From an uncultured Clostridia bacterium (GTDB lineage: Bacteria > Bacillota > Clostridia > Christensenellales > UBA1242), in contig CALVLZ010000004.1 in the NCBI GenBank assembly GCA_944341445.1, forward strand, positions 1 through 64,000: DNA of 64,000 bases, given 5' to 3'. A program made the translations under genes and the position numbers. Below the pieces are notes generated by a model. That model searched no databases. It worked only from the letters and a program-made list of their open reading frames with translations, and was not told the origin of the DNA. Shown piece by piece: positions 17,556 to 25,973 of this stretch. Position 1 is the stretch's first letter. The number at the start of each line of letters is the position of its first letter.

Positions 17556-20220
17556 AATTTTCAATATTGTTTTTCTTTTTTAATATTAAGTAGAATGCAA
17601 CAATAATGCAGGTTATTAAAACAATTGCACTAATGATTAAAATTGAAACAATTAATAAGTTAGAGTTGTTGTTCATTTTTATATACTTTGTTTCAATATA
17701 GCCTTCTTTTAAATTGAAGTCTTTATCATAATAAGAAATTAATGTAAATTCTTCATTTTTATCGTAATTTTTAACGATTATTTTATAATCATCTGGCAAT
17801 TTATCAATTTCATATTTATCTGCCAAATTTGAGTTATAAATGCTAACTTCTTTCAAAGCGCCAGCAGTGAAAATGTGAGCATTAGATTGAATTGTGTTTG
17901 TAATTGGCACTTCACTTTGCGCTAAGCAATCGCTTTTATTAACATAACCAATTTTATCATCGTCATATTTTATTGCAAAAAATTCTGATTTTTCCATGCT
18001 ATCAATATTTTCACATATAACATAAATTGTTTCATTAATTGGAATTCTATTATTTAATATAAATGTTTTATTGTTTTGCTTTAGTAAAGTTGGGTATTTA
18101 TAAACTTTAACATTAATGTTTATTGCAATATATTCAATTGGTTCTCGAGTTTCATAATTTTTAATGTTTAAATTATCAGTTTTAACGTAACAATCAACTA
18201 AAGAATTGTTTTCATTAATTAAAACATATGAATAACCATTATATAAACTATTTAAAACAATCACAACATCTTCAACATTCAATTCGTAACTTTTTCCTGT
18301 GTTATAAGGGAATTGGTATGCATAACCAAATTGTTTTATTTTTGCAGTTTGTTCAATATTTGTTTTTGCATTTAAACTATATATATCTTCTGGGTGAGTG
18401 TATGAGTTCATACCATCATAAAAATCATTGTTTTTAACAATAATTAATTTGCTATCAACCTCATCAAAAGCAACAAATTTATCTTCTGATTTTATTATTG
18501 AAAAATGTGTTATTTTGTTGCTATTTTTAAAAGTGTATTTTAAAGCATTTTCTGTTTCATAGTTGTTTGAGTTTTGTAATTTAACAATCTCGTTATTATC
18601 TGTTAATAAATAAACGTTATTAAAATAATCATAAGAAATTTCTAAAACATTTGAAGCTAAATTAATCTCTTTAACTGTGTCTTGTTTTGTATCAACAAAT
18701 AATAGTGTGTTATCAATTAATAAAACTAAATTTTCATTGTTTAAAAGAGCAACGTCTTTAACGTTAGAAATATTGTAAGAATTTAATGAGTGTAATAAAA
18801 TTTTGTTAAATGTTAAAGTGCTATTATTCCATTTTGTTATAGCAGGAGATGTTTCGTTTGTATCTATTGCATAAACATCATCGTTATAACTAATTGCAAA
18901 TAATATATTTTTGCTGAATGTTGTTTTGTTGCTGCCATCTGTGAAATATTGATTAGAAATTCTTATTAAATCACCATTATTATTAAAAACTGAAATTCCT
19001 AAATCACTTGAAATAAATATATTTTTGTTGCTATTTATTCCAATTGAATTTGATGTTGTTGTTAAAAATTTAATGTTTTGTTCGTTGTTTATTTGAGAAA
19101 TTTCTTCATTTTTAACAATTTGCAATCTTTTGTTTCCTAAATCAGAAATATAAATTTCATTTTCTGTTTGAGCGTGAATTTTTGAAACATTGTAAAATCT
19201 GCCTAAATCATAACCAGATGAGGCAAACAATGTTTCTTTTTTTGTTGATTTATCAAAGAAGTAATCATCAGGTCCTTCTTTATATTCAAATTTTTGTATA
19301 CATTTTGAATTTGAATCTAAAACATATATTTCATTGTTGTAAATTTCAAAATCTGTGAATTGTGTAACTGTTCCTGTTTCAAATGTTGGAGTAGTGTGTG
19401 CATAGTTTTTGTTGTTACAAATAACTGTTAAAGCATTTTCAATTTCATCTTGAATGCTATAAGCTCTAAAATAAGAATCTTTGCTTGAAACAAACATTAT
19501 GTTTTTATTATTAATAACATTGGTTGTCATTTTTGTGATTAGTGGCGCATCAATATCTATAACTTTATAGTTGTATCTATTGTTAATCTCAATTCTAGTT
19601 AGGGTGTTTTGAGATGAAGTGTATTGTAAAACATAAAGATAATTTTTATCAATTGTTATTTTTTTACTTTTACCTGGTTCATCTATAATTTCGCAATTTT
19701 CCAAATTTATTTCGTTAGTGTCTTTAATAGATAAATTATTATCAGATAAAACTAATGTTGTTATTTGAACTTTGTTATCATTTTCATATGCTAACATAAG
19801 TTCATCGCCATAATCTTTTATTTCATAAATTTTTGCAATAAATTCATTTTGTAAATTAACTTTTGTTAAATCTGAATTATAAATTTTTATGTAGTTATCT
19901 TCAAGCAAGAATAGGTGATTTTTAGTTGCTGTTAAACTTGAAGGATTTGTTAATGAAATAACTCTTTCTTCCTTTGTTTCATTAAAAGTGTATAATCCAT
20001 CAGTTTTTAAATAATATATTTTATCGTTTAAAACTGCAAAATCAGAAACTCCTTCCAAATTTAAATAAGCGTTATTGTTTAAACTTATTGTTTTTTCATA
20101 ATTTTTAGGTTGTTCATTATTTATTGCTTGCACCTTAAAACAAGAAAAATATGCTAAAAGGAATGTAGCACAAATTGATAATATAAAACCATATAATACC
20201 AAACTAATTTTATTTTTCAT
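17554..20220 (-). CDS. Large surface protein: signal peptide, propeller-like repeats, SH3-like modules, C-terminal anchor
   Basis: 888-residue exported protein of unknown function. A signal peptide lies at about 1-32. Residues about 45-620 are repeats of short beta strands with NHL/propeller character (for example YNNEIYVLDSNSKCIQKF, NEIYISDLGNKRLQI). Residues about 640-845 hold SH3-like modules (YSYVLINENNSLVDCYVKT, FFAIKYDDDKIGYVNKSDC, YIETKYIKM). One membrane segment (about 855-880) and a short Lys-rich tail end the protein. So it is a type I membrane protein with a long extracellular part. It has its own promoter and shares its anchor/SH3 plan with the 261-residue protein at 21092. A cell-surface sensing or wall-binding role is only a guess. 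Confidence 0.78.
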   Translation of the reverse strand: MKNKISLVLYGFILSICATFLLAYFSCFKVQAINNEQPKNYEKTISLNNNAYLNLEGVSDFAVLNDKIYYLKTDGLYTFNETKEERVISLTNPSSLTATKNHLFLLEDNYIKIYNSDLTKVNLQNEFIAKIYEIKDYGDELMLAYENDNKVQITTLVLSDNNLSIKDTNEINLENCEIIDEPGKSKKITIDKNYLYVLQYTSSQNTLTRIEINNRYNYKVIDIDAPLITKMTTNVINNKNIMFVSSKDSYFRAYSIQDEIENALTVICNNKNYAHTTPTFETGTVTQFTDFEIYNNEIYVLDSNSKCIQKFEYKEGPDDYFFDKSTKKETLFASSGYDLGRFYNVSKIHAQTENEIYISDLGNKRLQIVKNEEISQINNEQNIKFLTTTSNSIGINSNKNIFISSDLGISVFNNNGDLIRISNQYFTDGSNKTTFSKNILFAISYNDDVYAIDTNETSPAITKWNNSTLTFNKILLHSLNSYNISNVKDVALLNNENLVLLIDNTLLFVDTKQDTVKEINLASNVLEISYDYFNNVYLLTDNNEIVKLQNSNNYETENALKYTFKNSNKITHFSIIKSEDKFVAFDEVDSKLIIVKNNDFYDGMNSYTHPEDIYSLNAKTNIEQTAKIKQFGYAYQFPYNTGKSYELNVEDVVIVLNSLYNGYSYVLINENNSLVDCYVKTDNLNIKNYETREPIEYIAININVKVYKYPTLLKQNNKTFILNNRIPINETIYVICENIDSMEKSEFFAIKYDDDKIGYVNKSDCLAQSEVPITNTIQSNAHIFTAGALKEVSIYNSNLADKYEIDKLPDDYKIIVKNYDKNEEFTLISYYDKDFNLKEGYIETKYIKMNNNSNLLIVSILIISAIVLITCIIVAFYLILKKKNNIEN

Positions 20221-20253
20221 TTCTCAAATTTATCCTAAAGTTTATTTTAATAA

Positions 20254-20282
20254 ATTATATCAAAATAATTTTTGTATAACAA
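20254..20282 (-). promoter_or_regulatory. Promoter of the 888-residue surface protein gene
   Basis: On the minus strand TTGTTA (20277-20282), a 17-base spacer and TATAAT (20254-20259) lie about 35-60 bases before the start at 20220. Confidence 0.65.
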
Positions 20283-20350
20283 ATTTAAATCAATAATTAA
20301 CTGAAATTTTTAATTTTATAATTTTGGAAATTTATGGCATATAATTTGAT

Positions 20351-20387
20351 TTATAGACAAACTGTTGTACAGAAATGTAGTCTATAA
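20351..20387. repeat. Dyad symmetry upstream of the virion-cassette regulator
   Basis: TTATAGAC (20351-20358) and GTCTATAA (20380-20387) are exact inverted 8-mers separated by 21 bases. The right arm contains the -10-like TATAAT next to the LexA-like box. It could be an operator or a recombination or hairpin remnant. Confidence 0.5.
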
Positions 20388-20402
20388 TCAAACAAACGTT
20401 CG
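20383..20402 (+). promoter_or_regulatory. LexA-like (SOS) box abutting a -10 element
   Basis: TATAAT (20383-20388) is directly followed by CAAACAAACGTTCG (20389-20402), which fits the Gram-positive LexA consensus CGAAC-RNRY-GTTCG with one mismatch. A repressor there would cover the start point. A good -35 is not obvious. The same one-base deviation occurs in the box at 8537-8550. Confidence 0.7.
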
Positions 20403-20431
20403 ATAAAATATTTAAAATTATATCATTTTCG

Positions 20432-20466
20432 ACATTTTTTTACAAAAATATACATTTTTTACAAAA
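20432..20466. repeat. Direct repeats before the regulator promoter
   Basis: ACA-T7-ACAAAA (20432-20447) and ACA-T6-ACAAAA (20452-20466) are spaced 20 bases start to start, about two helical turns, and end 15 bases before the -35 of the downstream promoter. This is the geometry of an activator or repressor pair. Confidence 0.5.
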
Positions 20467-20481
20467 TTGTGTCATAATGTT

Positions 20482-20510
20482 TTGATTTTTGAAAAATGCT
20501 ACTTTATAAT
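20482..20510 (+). promoter_or_regulatory. Promoter of the cassette regulator gene
   Basis: TTGATT (20482-20487), a 17-base spacer and TATAAT (20505-20510), 41 bases before the regulator start at 20552. Confidence 0.65.
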
Positions 20511-20551
20511 GTGTAAAAGTTTGTGCGAAAATGATATGGGAAGGAGAAAGA

Positions 20552-21097
20552 ATGGAAATGAAAAATTGGGCAAAAACATTTTTAGGAGCGTATAGATGTT
20601 TGGAAACGATTTCAAACGCAATTGATGATTTAGTTAAAAAAGAAAGTATTAATTCTGGATTTTATAATTCATCAACAAACACTTTAGAGCAATTTAACAA
20701 AATATCAAAATTAACAGAAAGAAAAATAAAAATTATTAATATTAAAGTTTTGGTTGAATATGCGCTTGCTAATTTAAAAAATTCAGAAACAAGGCTTTTA
20801 ACTTTGTTTTATATAGATGAAGTAAAATCAAAAGATATTGCTTTAAAATTGGGGATTAGTAATAGAACTTTTTTTAGGAAAAAGAATGAGGCACTTTCAC
20901 ATTTTTCAACAAAATTAATTGAAAAGGGTTATAACTTAAACAGAATATTGGAATTAGTTGATGGTGAAAATTGGTTGCAAGTTGCATATAAACAAAATTT
21001 GCAAAAAGATTCAGATGATTTATTTAATTTGCAAAGATTAAAATTAATTAACTATGCAATAAAAGAAATTAAAAAAAATAAATTTGCGTATTTATAA
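20552..21097 (+). CDS. Sigma-region-4-like HTH regulator of the virion cassette
   Basis: 181-residue DNA-binding protein. Residues about 80-130 form a sigma-70 region 4-type helix-turn-helix (SETRLLTLFYIDEVKSKDIALKLGIS then RTFFRKKNEALSHF), as in phage late-gene activators of the ArpU/RinA kind; regions 1-3 of a full sigma factor are missing. The open frame begins at 20531, but AAGGAG at 20541-20546 fits the ATG at 20552. Two promoter elements and a LexA-like box lie upstream. It is the only regulator inside the cassette and is therefore the inferred switch for the capsid operon that starts at 22001. It overlaps the stop of the convergent 261-residue gene by 6 bases. Confidence 0.78.
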   Translation: MEMKNWAKTFLGAYRCLETISNAIDDLVKKESINSGFYNSSTNTLEQFNKISKLTERKIKIINIKVLVEYALANLKNSETRLLTLFYIDEVKSKDIALKLGISNRTFFRKKNEALSHFSTKLIEKGYNLNRILELVDGENWLQVAYKQNLQKDSDDLFNLQRLKLINYAIKEIKKNKFAYL

Positions 21098-21877
21098 ATT
21101 TTCATCGTAAAAATTGTTAGAATCAACAATTTGAATGTTTTCTTTTGGGTTAACTTTAACTTTTTTAAAATTATTATTAGGTTTATACATTAAATATAAA
21201 ATAATAACAGCAGGTATTAAAGTTAAAAAAATAATTAATAAGCAGTTAAAATTGCTTAACGGATTAAAAGTTTTTGTGAAAGTGTTATATAAATTTGTTA
21301 CTTTTTCAGTGTTTGGATAAATTGCGTTTAAGTTTGTTGTGTATTTTGAATATATATAACCAATAGTATCGTTATATTTAGCTAAATACCAAACATTACC
21401 ACCAAAATCAACAACTTCTTCGCCAAAAATTTTTCCTAAATATGTTAACGATTTTGTGCCTTTGTTTATTGTGATAATAATATTTGTGTTTATAACTTCT
21501 GGTGATGATCTTAAATAACAATTATTTAAATCATAAACATCAAATTTTATATTTGTTGGAAATGGAACCATTGGTGTTTCATTAACAAGTTCAACATCGG
21601 AACAAGAAACATAGCCAACTAAATCTAAATAATTAACCTTATAACAAATCTCGTTTGTTTTACTTAAAATTTCAACGAAGTATGTTTTTTCAAGTAAACA
21701 AATAACATTATTATTTCCATTAGATAATTCTGCACTTTTATATAGATAAGTGTTAGAATTTTTTATTTGCGCATAAATTTTGTCGCTTGCATTAACTTTA
21801 TCAAAATTAAAATTAACTAAAAGCACATTAAAAATTAAAACAAACAAAAATGCAGTTGTGTAAAAAATTTTTTTCAT
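21092..21877 (-). CDS. Membrane-anchored SH3-like surface protein inside the cassette
   Basis: 261-residue exported protein. It has a signal peptide (about 1-30), two SH3-like modules (about 33-105, with VNYLDLVGYVSCSDVEL, and about 110-185, with YLRSSPEV and WYLAKYNDTIGYIYSKYT), a membrane segment (about 203-225) and a polar cytoplasmic tail. The C-terminal plan matches the 888-residue protein at 17554-20220, so the two may be paralogues in part. It is on the opposite strand to the phage genes, between the regulator and the terminase. Either it is a host gene caught in the locus or a surface component that works with the particles. No catalytic motif seen. Confidence 0.75.
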   Translation of the reverse strand: MKKIFYTTAFLFVLIFNVLLVNFNFDKVNASDKIYAQIKNSNTYLYKSAELSNGNNNVICLLEKTYFVEILSKTNEICYKVNYLDLVGYVSCSDVELVNETPMVPFPTNIKFDVYDLNNCYLRSSPEVINTNIIITINKGTKSLTYLGKIFGEEVVDFGGNVWYLAKYNDTIGYIYSKYTTNLNAIYPNTEKVTNLYNTFTKTFNPLSNFNCLLIIFLTLIPAVIILYLMYKPNNNFKKVKVNPKENIQIVDSNNFYDENL

Positions 21878-22000
21878 AAAAAACTCTCTTAAACTTTTCT
21901 TTAATTATAATATTATATTTTGTTTAATTGTATTAAAAATTTTGCCTAATTTTTTATAGTTTTATACATATTTTAATAACTTTGTTAAAAGGAAAATTAA

Positions 22001-23449
22001 ATGAAAAAAAATAATAAAAAAAATATTTTAATGCGTTTGAACAATGTTTGTAGTGAATTGGTAAATAGAAAAAAGAACGATTTTTTAAGTTATTATAACA
22101 CCGGCAAAGTTGTTCACTTAAAACAATTAGAGTTTCATAAATGCACTGCAAAAAACAGATGGGTTTTTGGTGGAAACAGAAGTGGTAAAACAGAGTGTGG
22201 CGCAGTTGAAACTGTGTGGTTGGCACGAGGAATACATCCGTATAAACAAAATAAGAAAAATGTTAGTTGTTGGGTTGTTAGTTTGTCAACACAAGTTCAA
22301 AGGGATGTTGCTCAAAGTAAAGTTCTGCATTATTTAAAAAAAGAGTGGATAGAAGAAATTGTTATGTTGCAAGGCAAAAAGGGCTCTCCAGAACTTGGTA
22401 TTATTGATTATATAACAATTAAAAATGTATTTGGTGGCACAAGCAGAATTGGTTTTAAAAGTTGTGACCAAGGAAGAGAAAAATTTCAGGGCACGAGCTT
22501 AGATTTTGTTTGGTTTGATGAAGAACCACCATATGATATTTATTTAGAATGCAAAATGAGAGTTATTGATAAGTGCGGCGAAATTTTTGGAACAATGACT
22601 CCGCTAAAAGGTTTAACGTGGGTTTACAACGAAATATACCTTAACAAATTTAAGGATAAAAATGTTTGGCATATTCATATGAATTGGTACGATAACCCAT
22701 ATTTAAATAAAACTGAAATAGAAGATTTAGAACATTCATTATCAAAGGAGGAGCTTGATGCAAGATGTTATGGTTTATTTTCTGCTAATGGTGGTGTTGT
22801 TTATACTGAATTTGATGAAAATGTGAATGTTATAAAACCTTTTAATGTTCCATTAGAGTGGTATGACAAAATTAGCGTTGACCCAGGATTGAATAATCCA
22901 TTATCAGCACATTGGTATGCTTGTGATTATGATGGAAACGTTTACGTTATTGCAGAACATTTTGAAGCACATAAAGATATTGAATATCACGCAAACAAAA
23001 TTATTTCAATTTGCAAACGTTTAAATTGGCCAAGTGGTTTTGGTGGTAAATATGAAATTTTAATAGATAGTGCTGCCAATCAAAAAACTTTAGCAAGCAC
23101 AAAAAGTGTTACAGAATTATTTTATGATTATGGTATTTATGCTAACCCCAATGTAAATAAAAACTTGTTTGCAGGTATTAATAGAGTGAAAAGTTATTTA
23201 AAAAATGCAAAAGGTGTTACTAAATTATTTATATTTAACACGTGCGTAAATTTGATTGAGGAAATTAAAACATATTATTGGGGAGAAAACGATGTGCCTG
23301 TTAAAAAAGATGATCATGCACTAGATGAATTAAGATACTATATAATGTCTAAACCTGAATTTGCCAAAGTGGAAGAAGTTAAAACAATTATTCAAAAAGA
23401 TAAAGAAAAAAGAATAAGGAAATTAAAATATAGTAAAAAATATATTTAA
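22001..23449 (+). CDS. Phage terminase large subunit
   Basis: DNA-packaging motor of 482 residues. The N-terminal ATPase has Walker A GGNRSGKT (57-64), Walker B-like LDFVWFDEEPP and the coupling motif FGTMTPLKG. The C-terminal RNase H-like nuclease shows the metal-binding acids in ISVDPGLNN, ILIDSAAN and DDHALDELRYY. All key residues are present, so the enzyme looks active. This is the first gene of the rightward structural operon, 123 bases after the divergent surface-protein start; AAAAGG precedes the ATG. No clear small terminase with an HTH is next to it. Confidence 0.93.
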   Translation: MKKNNKKNILMRLNNVCSELVNRKKNDFLSYYNTGKVVHLKQLEFHKCTAKNRWVFGGNRSGKTECGAVETVWLARGIHPYKQNKKNVSCWVVSLSTQVQRDVAQSKVLHYLKKEWIEEIVMLQGKKGSPELGIIDYITIKNVFGGTSRIGFKSCDQGREKFQGTSLDFVWFDEEPPYDIYLECKMRVIDKCGEIFGTMTPLKGLTWVYNEIYLNKFKDKNVWHIHMNWYDNPYLNKTEIEDLEHSLSKEELDARCYGLFSANGGVVYTEFDENVNVIKPFNVPLEWYDKISVDPGLNNPLSAHWYACDYDGNVYVIAEHFEAHKDIEYHANKIISICKRLNWPSGFGGKYEILIDSAANQKTLASTKSVTELFYDYGIYANPNVNKNLFAGINRVKSYLKNAKGVTKLFIFNTCVNLIEEIKTYYWGENDVPVKKDDHALDELRYYIMSKPEFAKVEEVKTIIQKDKEKRIRKLKYSKKYI

Positions 23450-23463
23450 GTTTTTGTCACATA

Positions 23464-23506
23464 TTGTTGAATTATTGTTTTTATATATAATATTATTGTC
23501 ACAAAG
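23464..23506 (+). promoter_or_regulatory. Candidate internal promoter with ATTGTCAYAAAG motif
   Basis: TTGTTG (23464-23469), 16 bases, TATAAT (23486-23491), then ATTGTCACAAAG (23495-23506), in the gap after the terminase. A near-identical motif occurs at 27948-27959 after the capsid gene. Confidence 0.45.
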
Positions 23507-23516
23507 GTGATATAAA

Positions 23517-23843
23517 ATGGTAAATAAAAACATATTAAAAACCAAAAAGGTTAAAATTGAAAATACCGAAGCGGATGAAAAAAACTTAATAAATGTTTTA
23601 ATGAAAAAGGCTGTTGGATATTCCGTAACAGAAACACAAGAGGAATATAGCGTGGTTGATAATAATCTAGAATTAACAAAAAGAAAAGTTAGCACAAAAT
23701 ATTATCCGCCAGATTTTTCAGCAATTTCTATGTTATTAGAAAAGTTAAATTTAGAAGAAACTTGCATTGATAATATGAGTACGGAAGAATTGGAAACCGA
23801 AAAAAACAGACTGTTAAATTTGTTAAAAAAATACGAGGAGTAA
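23517..23843 (+). CDS. Small terminase-associated phage protein
   Basis: 108-residue protein between the terminase and portal genes. The core (MKKAVGYSVTETQEEYSVV, then LTKRKVSTKYYPPDFSAISMLLEKL) resembles short proteins and terminase-small-subunit C-termini from clostridial phages, in which a lysine-rich KRKVxxK-xPPD stretch precedes a helix. A DNA-binding HTH, expected for a full small terminase, is not evident. It may be the packaging-specificity partner or a reduced version of it. The end is acidic and helical (LETEKNRLLNLLKKYEE). GGTGA precedes the ATG. Confidence 0.65.
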   Translation: MVNKNILKTKKVKIENTEADEKNLINVLMKKAVGYSVTETQEEYSVVDNNLELTKRKVSTKYYPPDFSAISMLLEKLNLEETCIDNMSTEELETEKNRLLNLLKKYEE

Positions 23844-23846
23844 TTT

Positions 23847-24014
23847 ATGAGAGTTATAAAAAAACAAAAAAATATGGTATGTAATAATCCAAATTGTAAA
23901 AATAAAGTTGAAATTGAAATTAATATTGGTGAAAACCAATATGAAGATAATTTATTTATTTGCAAAGATTGTGCGAAACAATTAGTTAAAGAAATTAATA
24001 AAAATTTAAAATAA
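23847..24014 (+). CDS. 55-residue zinc-ribbon-like peptide
   Basis: Short frame with ATG at 23847, three bases after the preceding stop and six after GAGGAG, ending TAA at 24014. It has two cysteine pairs (C-NNPN-C and C-KD-C) separated by about 21 residues, which fits one zinc-binding ribbon, in a Lys/Glu-rich chain. It is coupled between the terminase-associated gene and the portal gene. Function unknown; nucleic-acid binding during packaging is a guess. Confidence 0.7.
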   Translation: MRVIKKQKNMVCNNPNCKNKVEIEINIGENQYEDNLFICKDCAKQLVKEINKNLK

Positions 24015-24028
24015 AAAAGTAGGTGCAT

Positions 24029-25951
24029 ATGAAAAATAACAAAACAATATTAAAGTTCAAGTTAAATAAAAATAATAAAGATAACTTAGATGAAGAGTTA
24101 GTTAATAGTGTTATTGAAGATTTTAAAGAAAGACAACAAAAAAGAAAAAGTTTTGAAACAAGTTGGAAACTTAATTTAAATTTTGTTGTTGGGAATCAAT
24201 ATTGTGGAATTAATGGAAATAATGATGTTGTAAATTATGACAAACAATTCTATTGGCAGGAAAAAGAAGTTTATAACCATATTGCTCCACTAATTGAATT
24301 AAGATTAAGTAAATTATCACGTGTTAGACCAACAATGGCTGTAGTTCCTTTTTCAGATGATGAAAATGATGTTGAATGTGCAAAAATTAGTAAAAATATT
24401 TTAAAGGCAACTAGTTACAAATTGAACTTAAGCAAAATTATCTCACAAGCAACTGAGTGGAGTGAAATTTGCGGAACATCTTTTTATAAAATTTTTTGGA
24501 ATTCTAAAGCAGGAAGTGTTGTTGGAAAAACTGAAGATGGTGAAAATATTTATGAAGGAGATATTGATATTTCCGTTGTTAATCCTTTTGAAATTTTTCC
24601 AGATAGTAATAGTTACGAAAATGTTCAAGATTGTGAAAGTATAATACACGCAAAATGTTATTCTGTTAGCGATATTAAAAGCATTTGGGGAGTTGATGTT
24701 GAAGGCGAAGAGTTAGATATATTTACTTTTGAAAACACAAATTCTGTTGGTGGTTTGGGCTATTCAACAACTGCAAAAACTGCAAGTAGTCAAGTTAAAA
24801 AAGATACTGCAATAGTTTTAGAAAAATATGTTAAACCAACGTGTGAATTTCCAAACGGAAGGCTGATAATTGTTGCTGGAAATAAACTTGTGTTTAATGG
24901 TGAATTGCCATTTAATAATTTAGAAAATGAACAAAGGGGCTATCCTTTTATTAAGCAATGTAGCATTTTTGTTCCAAGTTGTTTTTGGGGAAACAGTGTT
25001 GTTGAAAGGTGTATTCCAATTCAAAGAGCATATAACGCAGTTAAAAACCGAAAACATGAATTCTTAAACAGATTATCAATGGGTGTTTTAGCCGTTGAAG
25101 ATGGTTCAGTTGACACTGAAAATTTAGAAGAAGAAGGTTTATCTCCTGGCAAAGTGTTAATATACAGACAAGGTAGTAATATTCCAAAAGAAATTTCTAG
25201 TGGCAGTGTTCCTATGGATTTTACTTATGAAGAAGAAAGATTATTAAATGAATTTATAACAACAACCGGTGTTAACGATTTGCTTAACAACACAACAAGT
25301 AATTCTAACATTAGTGGTGTTGCATTACAATTATTAATTGAACAAGATGAAGCAAGATTGTTAAGTTCAGCCGAAGAAATTAGAGAAAGTGTTAAAGAAC
25401 TTTCTAAACATATTTTAAGATTGTTTAAACAATTTGCAATTGCTTCACACGCATCAAAACTAATTGGAGAAAATGGAAGTGTTGAAATGTTTTATTGGTC
25501 CAATGCGGATATAACAAGTGATGAAGTTATATTTGAAACTGAAAATGAACTTAATGAAAGTTTGGCTCAGAAAAGAAGTATGATTTTTGAAATTTTAAAT
25601 TCTGGATTGTTGCACGATGAAAATGGGAAATTAAGCAACTCAATGCGCTACAAAGTTTTAGAACAATTAGGCTTTGGCGTTTGGGATAATTCGCAAGATT
25701 TAAAAGCTTTGCAAAATAAAAAAGCAATAAAAGAAAACTTTAAATTATTAGAGAAAAAATCAATAGATATTCCTAATGAAATTGATGATCATGACGTGCA
25801 TATTCAAGCACACACTTGTTTTATGTTGGGTGAAGAATTTGAAAAGGCAAAAGTTAAAAATTCAATTATAGAACAAATTATGATTAATCATATTAAAGAA
25901 CATAAAAATTTAAAACTAATTGCTACTGCTGAAAATCAAGTTGAAGTATAA
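24029..25951 (+). CDS. Phage portal protein, P22-like
   Basis: 640-residue portal, forming the dodecameric DNA gateway at the capsid vertex. The order KTSWKLNLNFVVGNQY-like start, EVYNHIAPLIELRLSKLSRVRP, TEWSEICGTSFYKIFWN, DISVVNPFEIFPD, and RAYNAVKNRKHEFLNRL is typical of P22-type portals of Firmicutes podovirus-like cassettes. The C-terminal third is helical and charged. The start at 24029 was preferred over GTG 24023, which lies in the AGGTG ribosome site. Length is within the P22-like range (650-730). Confidence 0.88.
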   Translation: MKNNKTILKFKLNKNNKDNLDEELVNSVIEDFKERQQKRKSFETSWKLNLNFVVGNQYCGINGNNDVVNYDKQFYWQEKEVYNHIAPLIELRLSKLSRVRPTMAVVPFSDDENDVECAKISKNILKATSYKLNLSKIISQATEWSEICGTSFYKIFWNSKAGSVVGKTEDGENIYEGDIDISVVNPFEIFPDSNSYENVQDCESIIHAKCYSVSDIKSIWGVDVEGEELDIFTFENTNSVGGLGYSTTAKTASSQVKKDTAIVLEKYVKPTCEFPNGRLIIVAGNKLVFNGELPFNNLENEQRGYPFIKQCSIFVPSCFWGNSVVERCIPIQRAYNAVKNRKHEFLNRLSMGVLAVEDGSVDTENLEEEGLSPGKVLIYRQGSNIPKEISSGSVPMDFTYEEERLLNEFITTTGVNDLLNNTTSNSNISGVALQLLIEQDEARLLSSAEEIRESVKELSKHILRLFKQFAIASHASKLIGENGSVEMFYWSNADITSDEVIFETENELNESLAQKRSMIFEILNSGLLHDENGKLSNSMRYKVLEQLGFGVWDNSQDLKALQNKKAIKENFKLLEKKSIDIPNEIDDHDVHIQAHTCFMLGEEFEKAKVKNSIIEQIMINHIKEHKNLKLIATAENQVEV

Positions 25952-25973
25952 AAGTTGGGGGAAATGTTAATTT

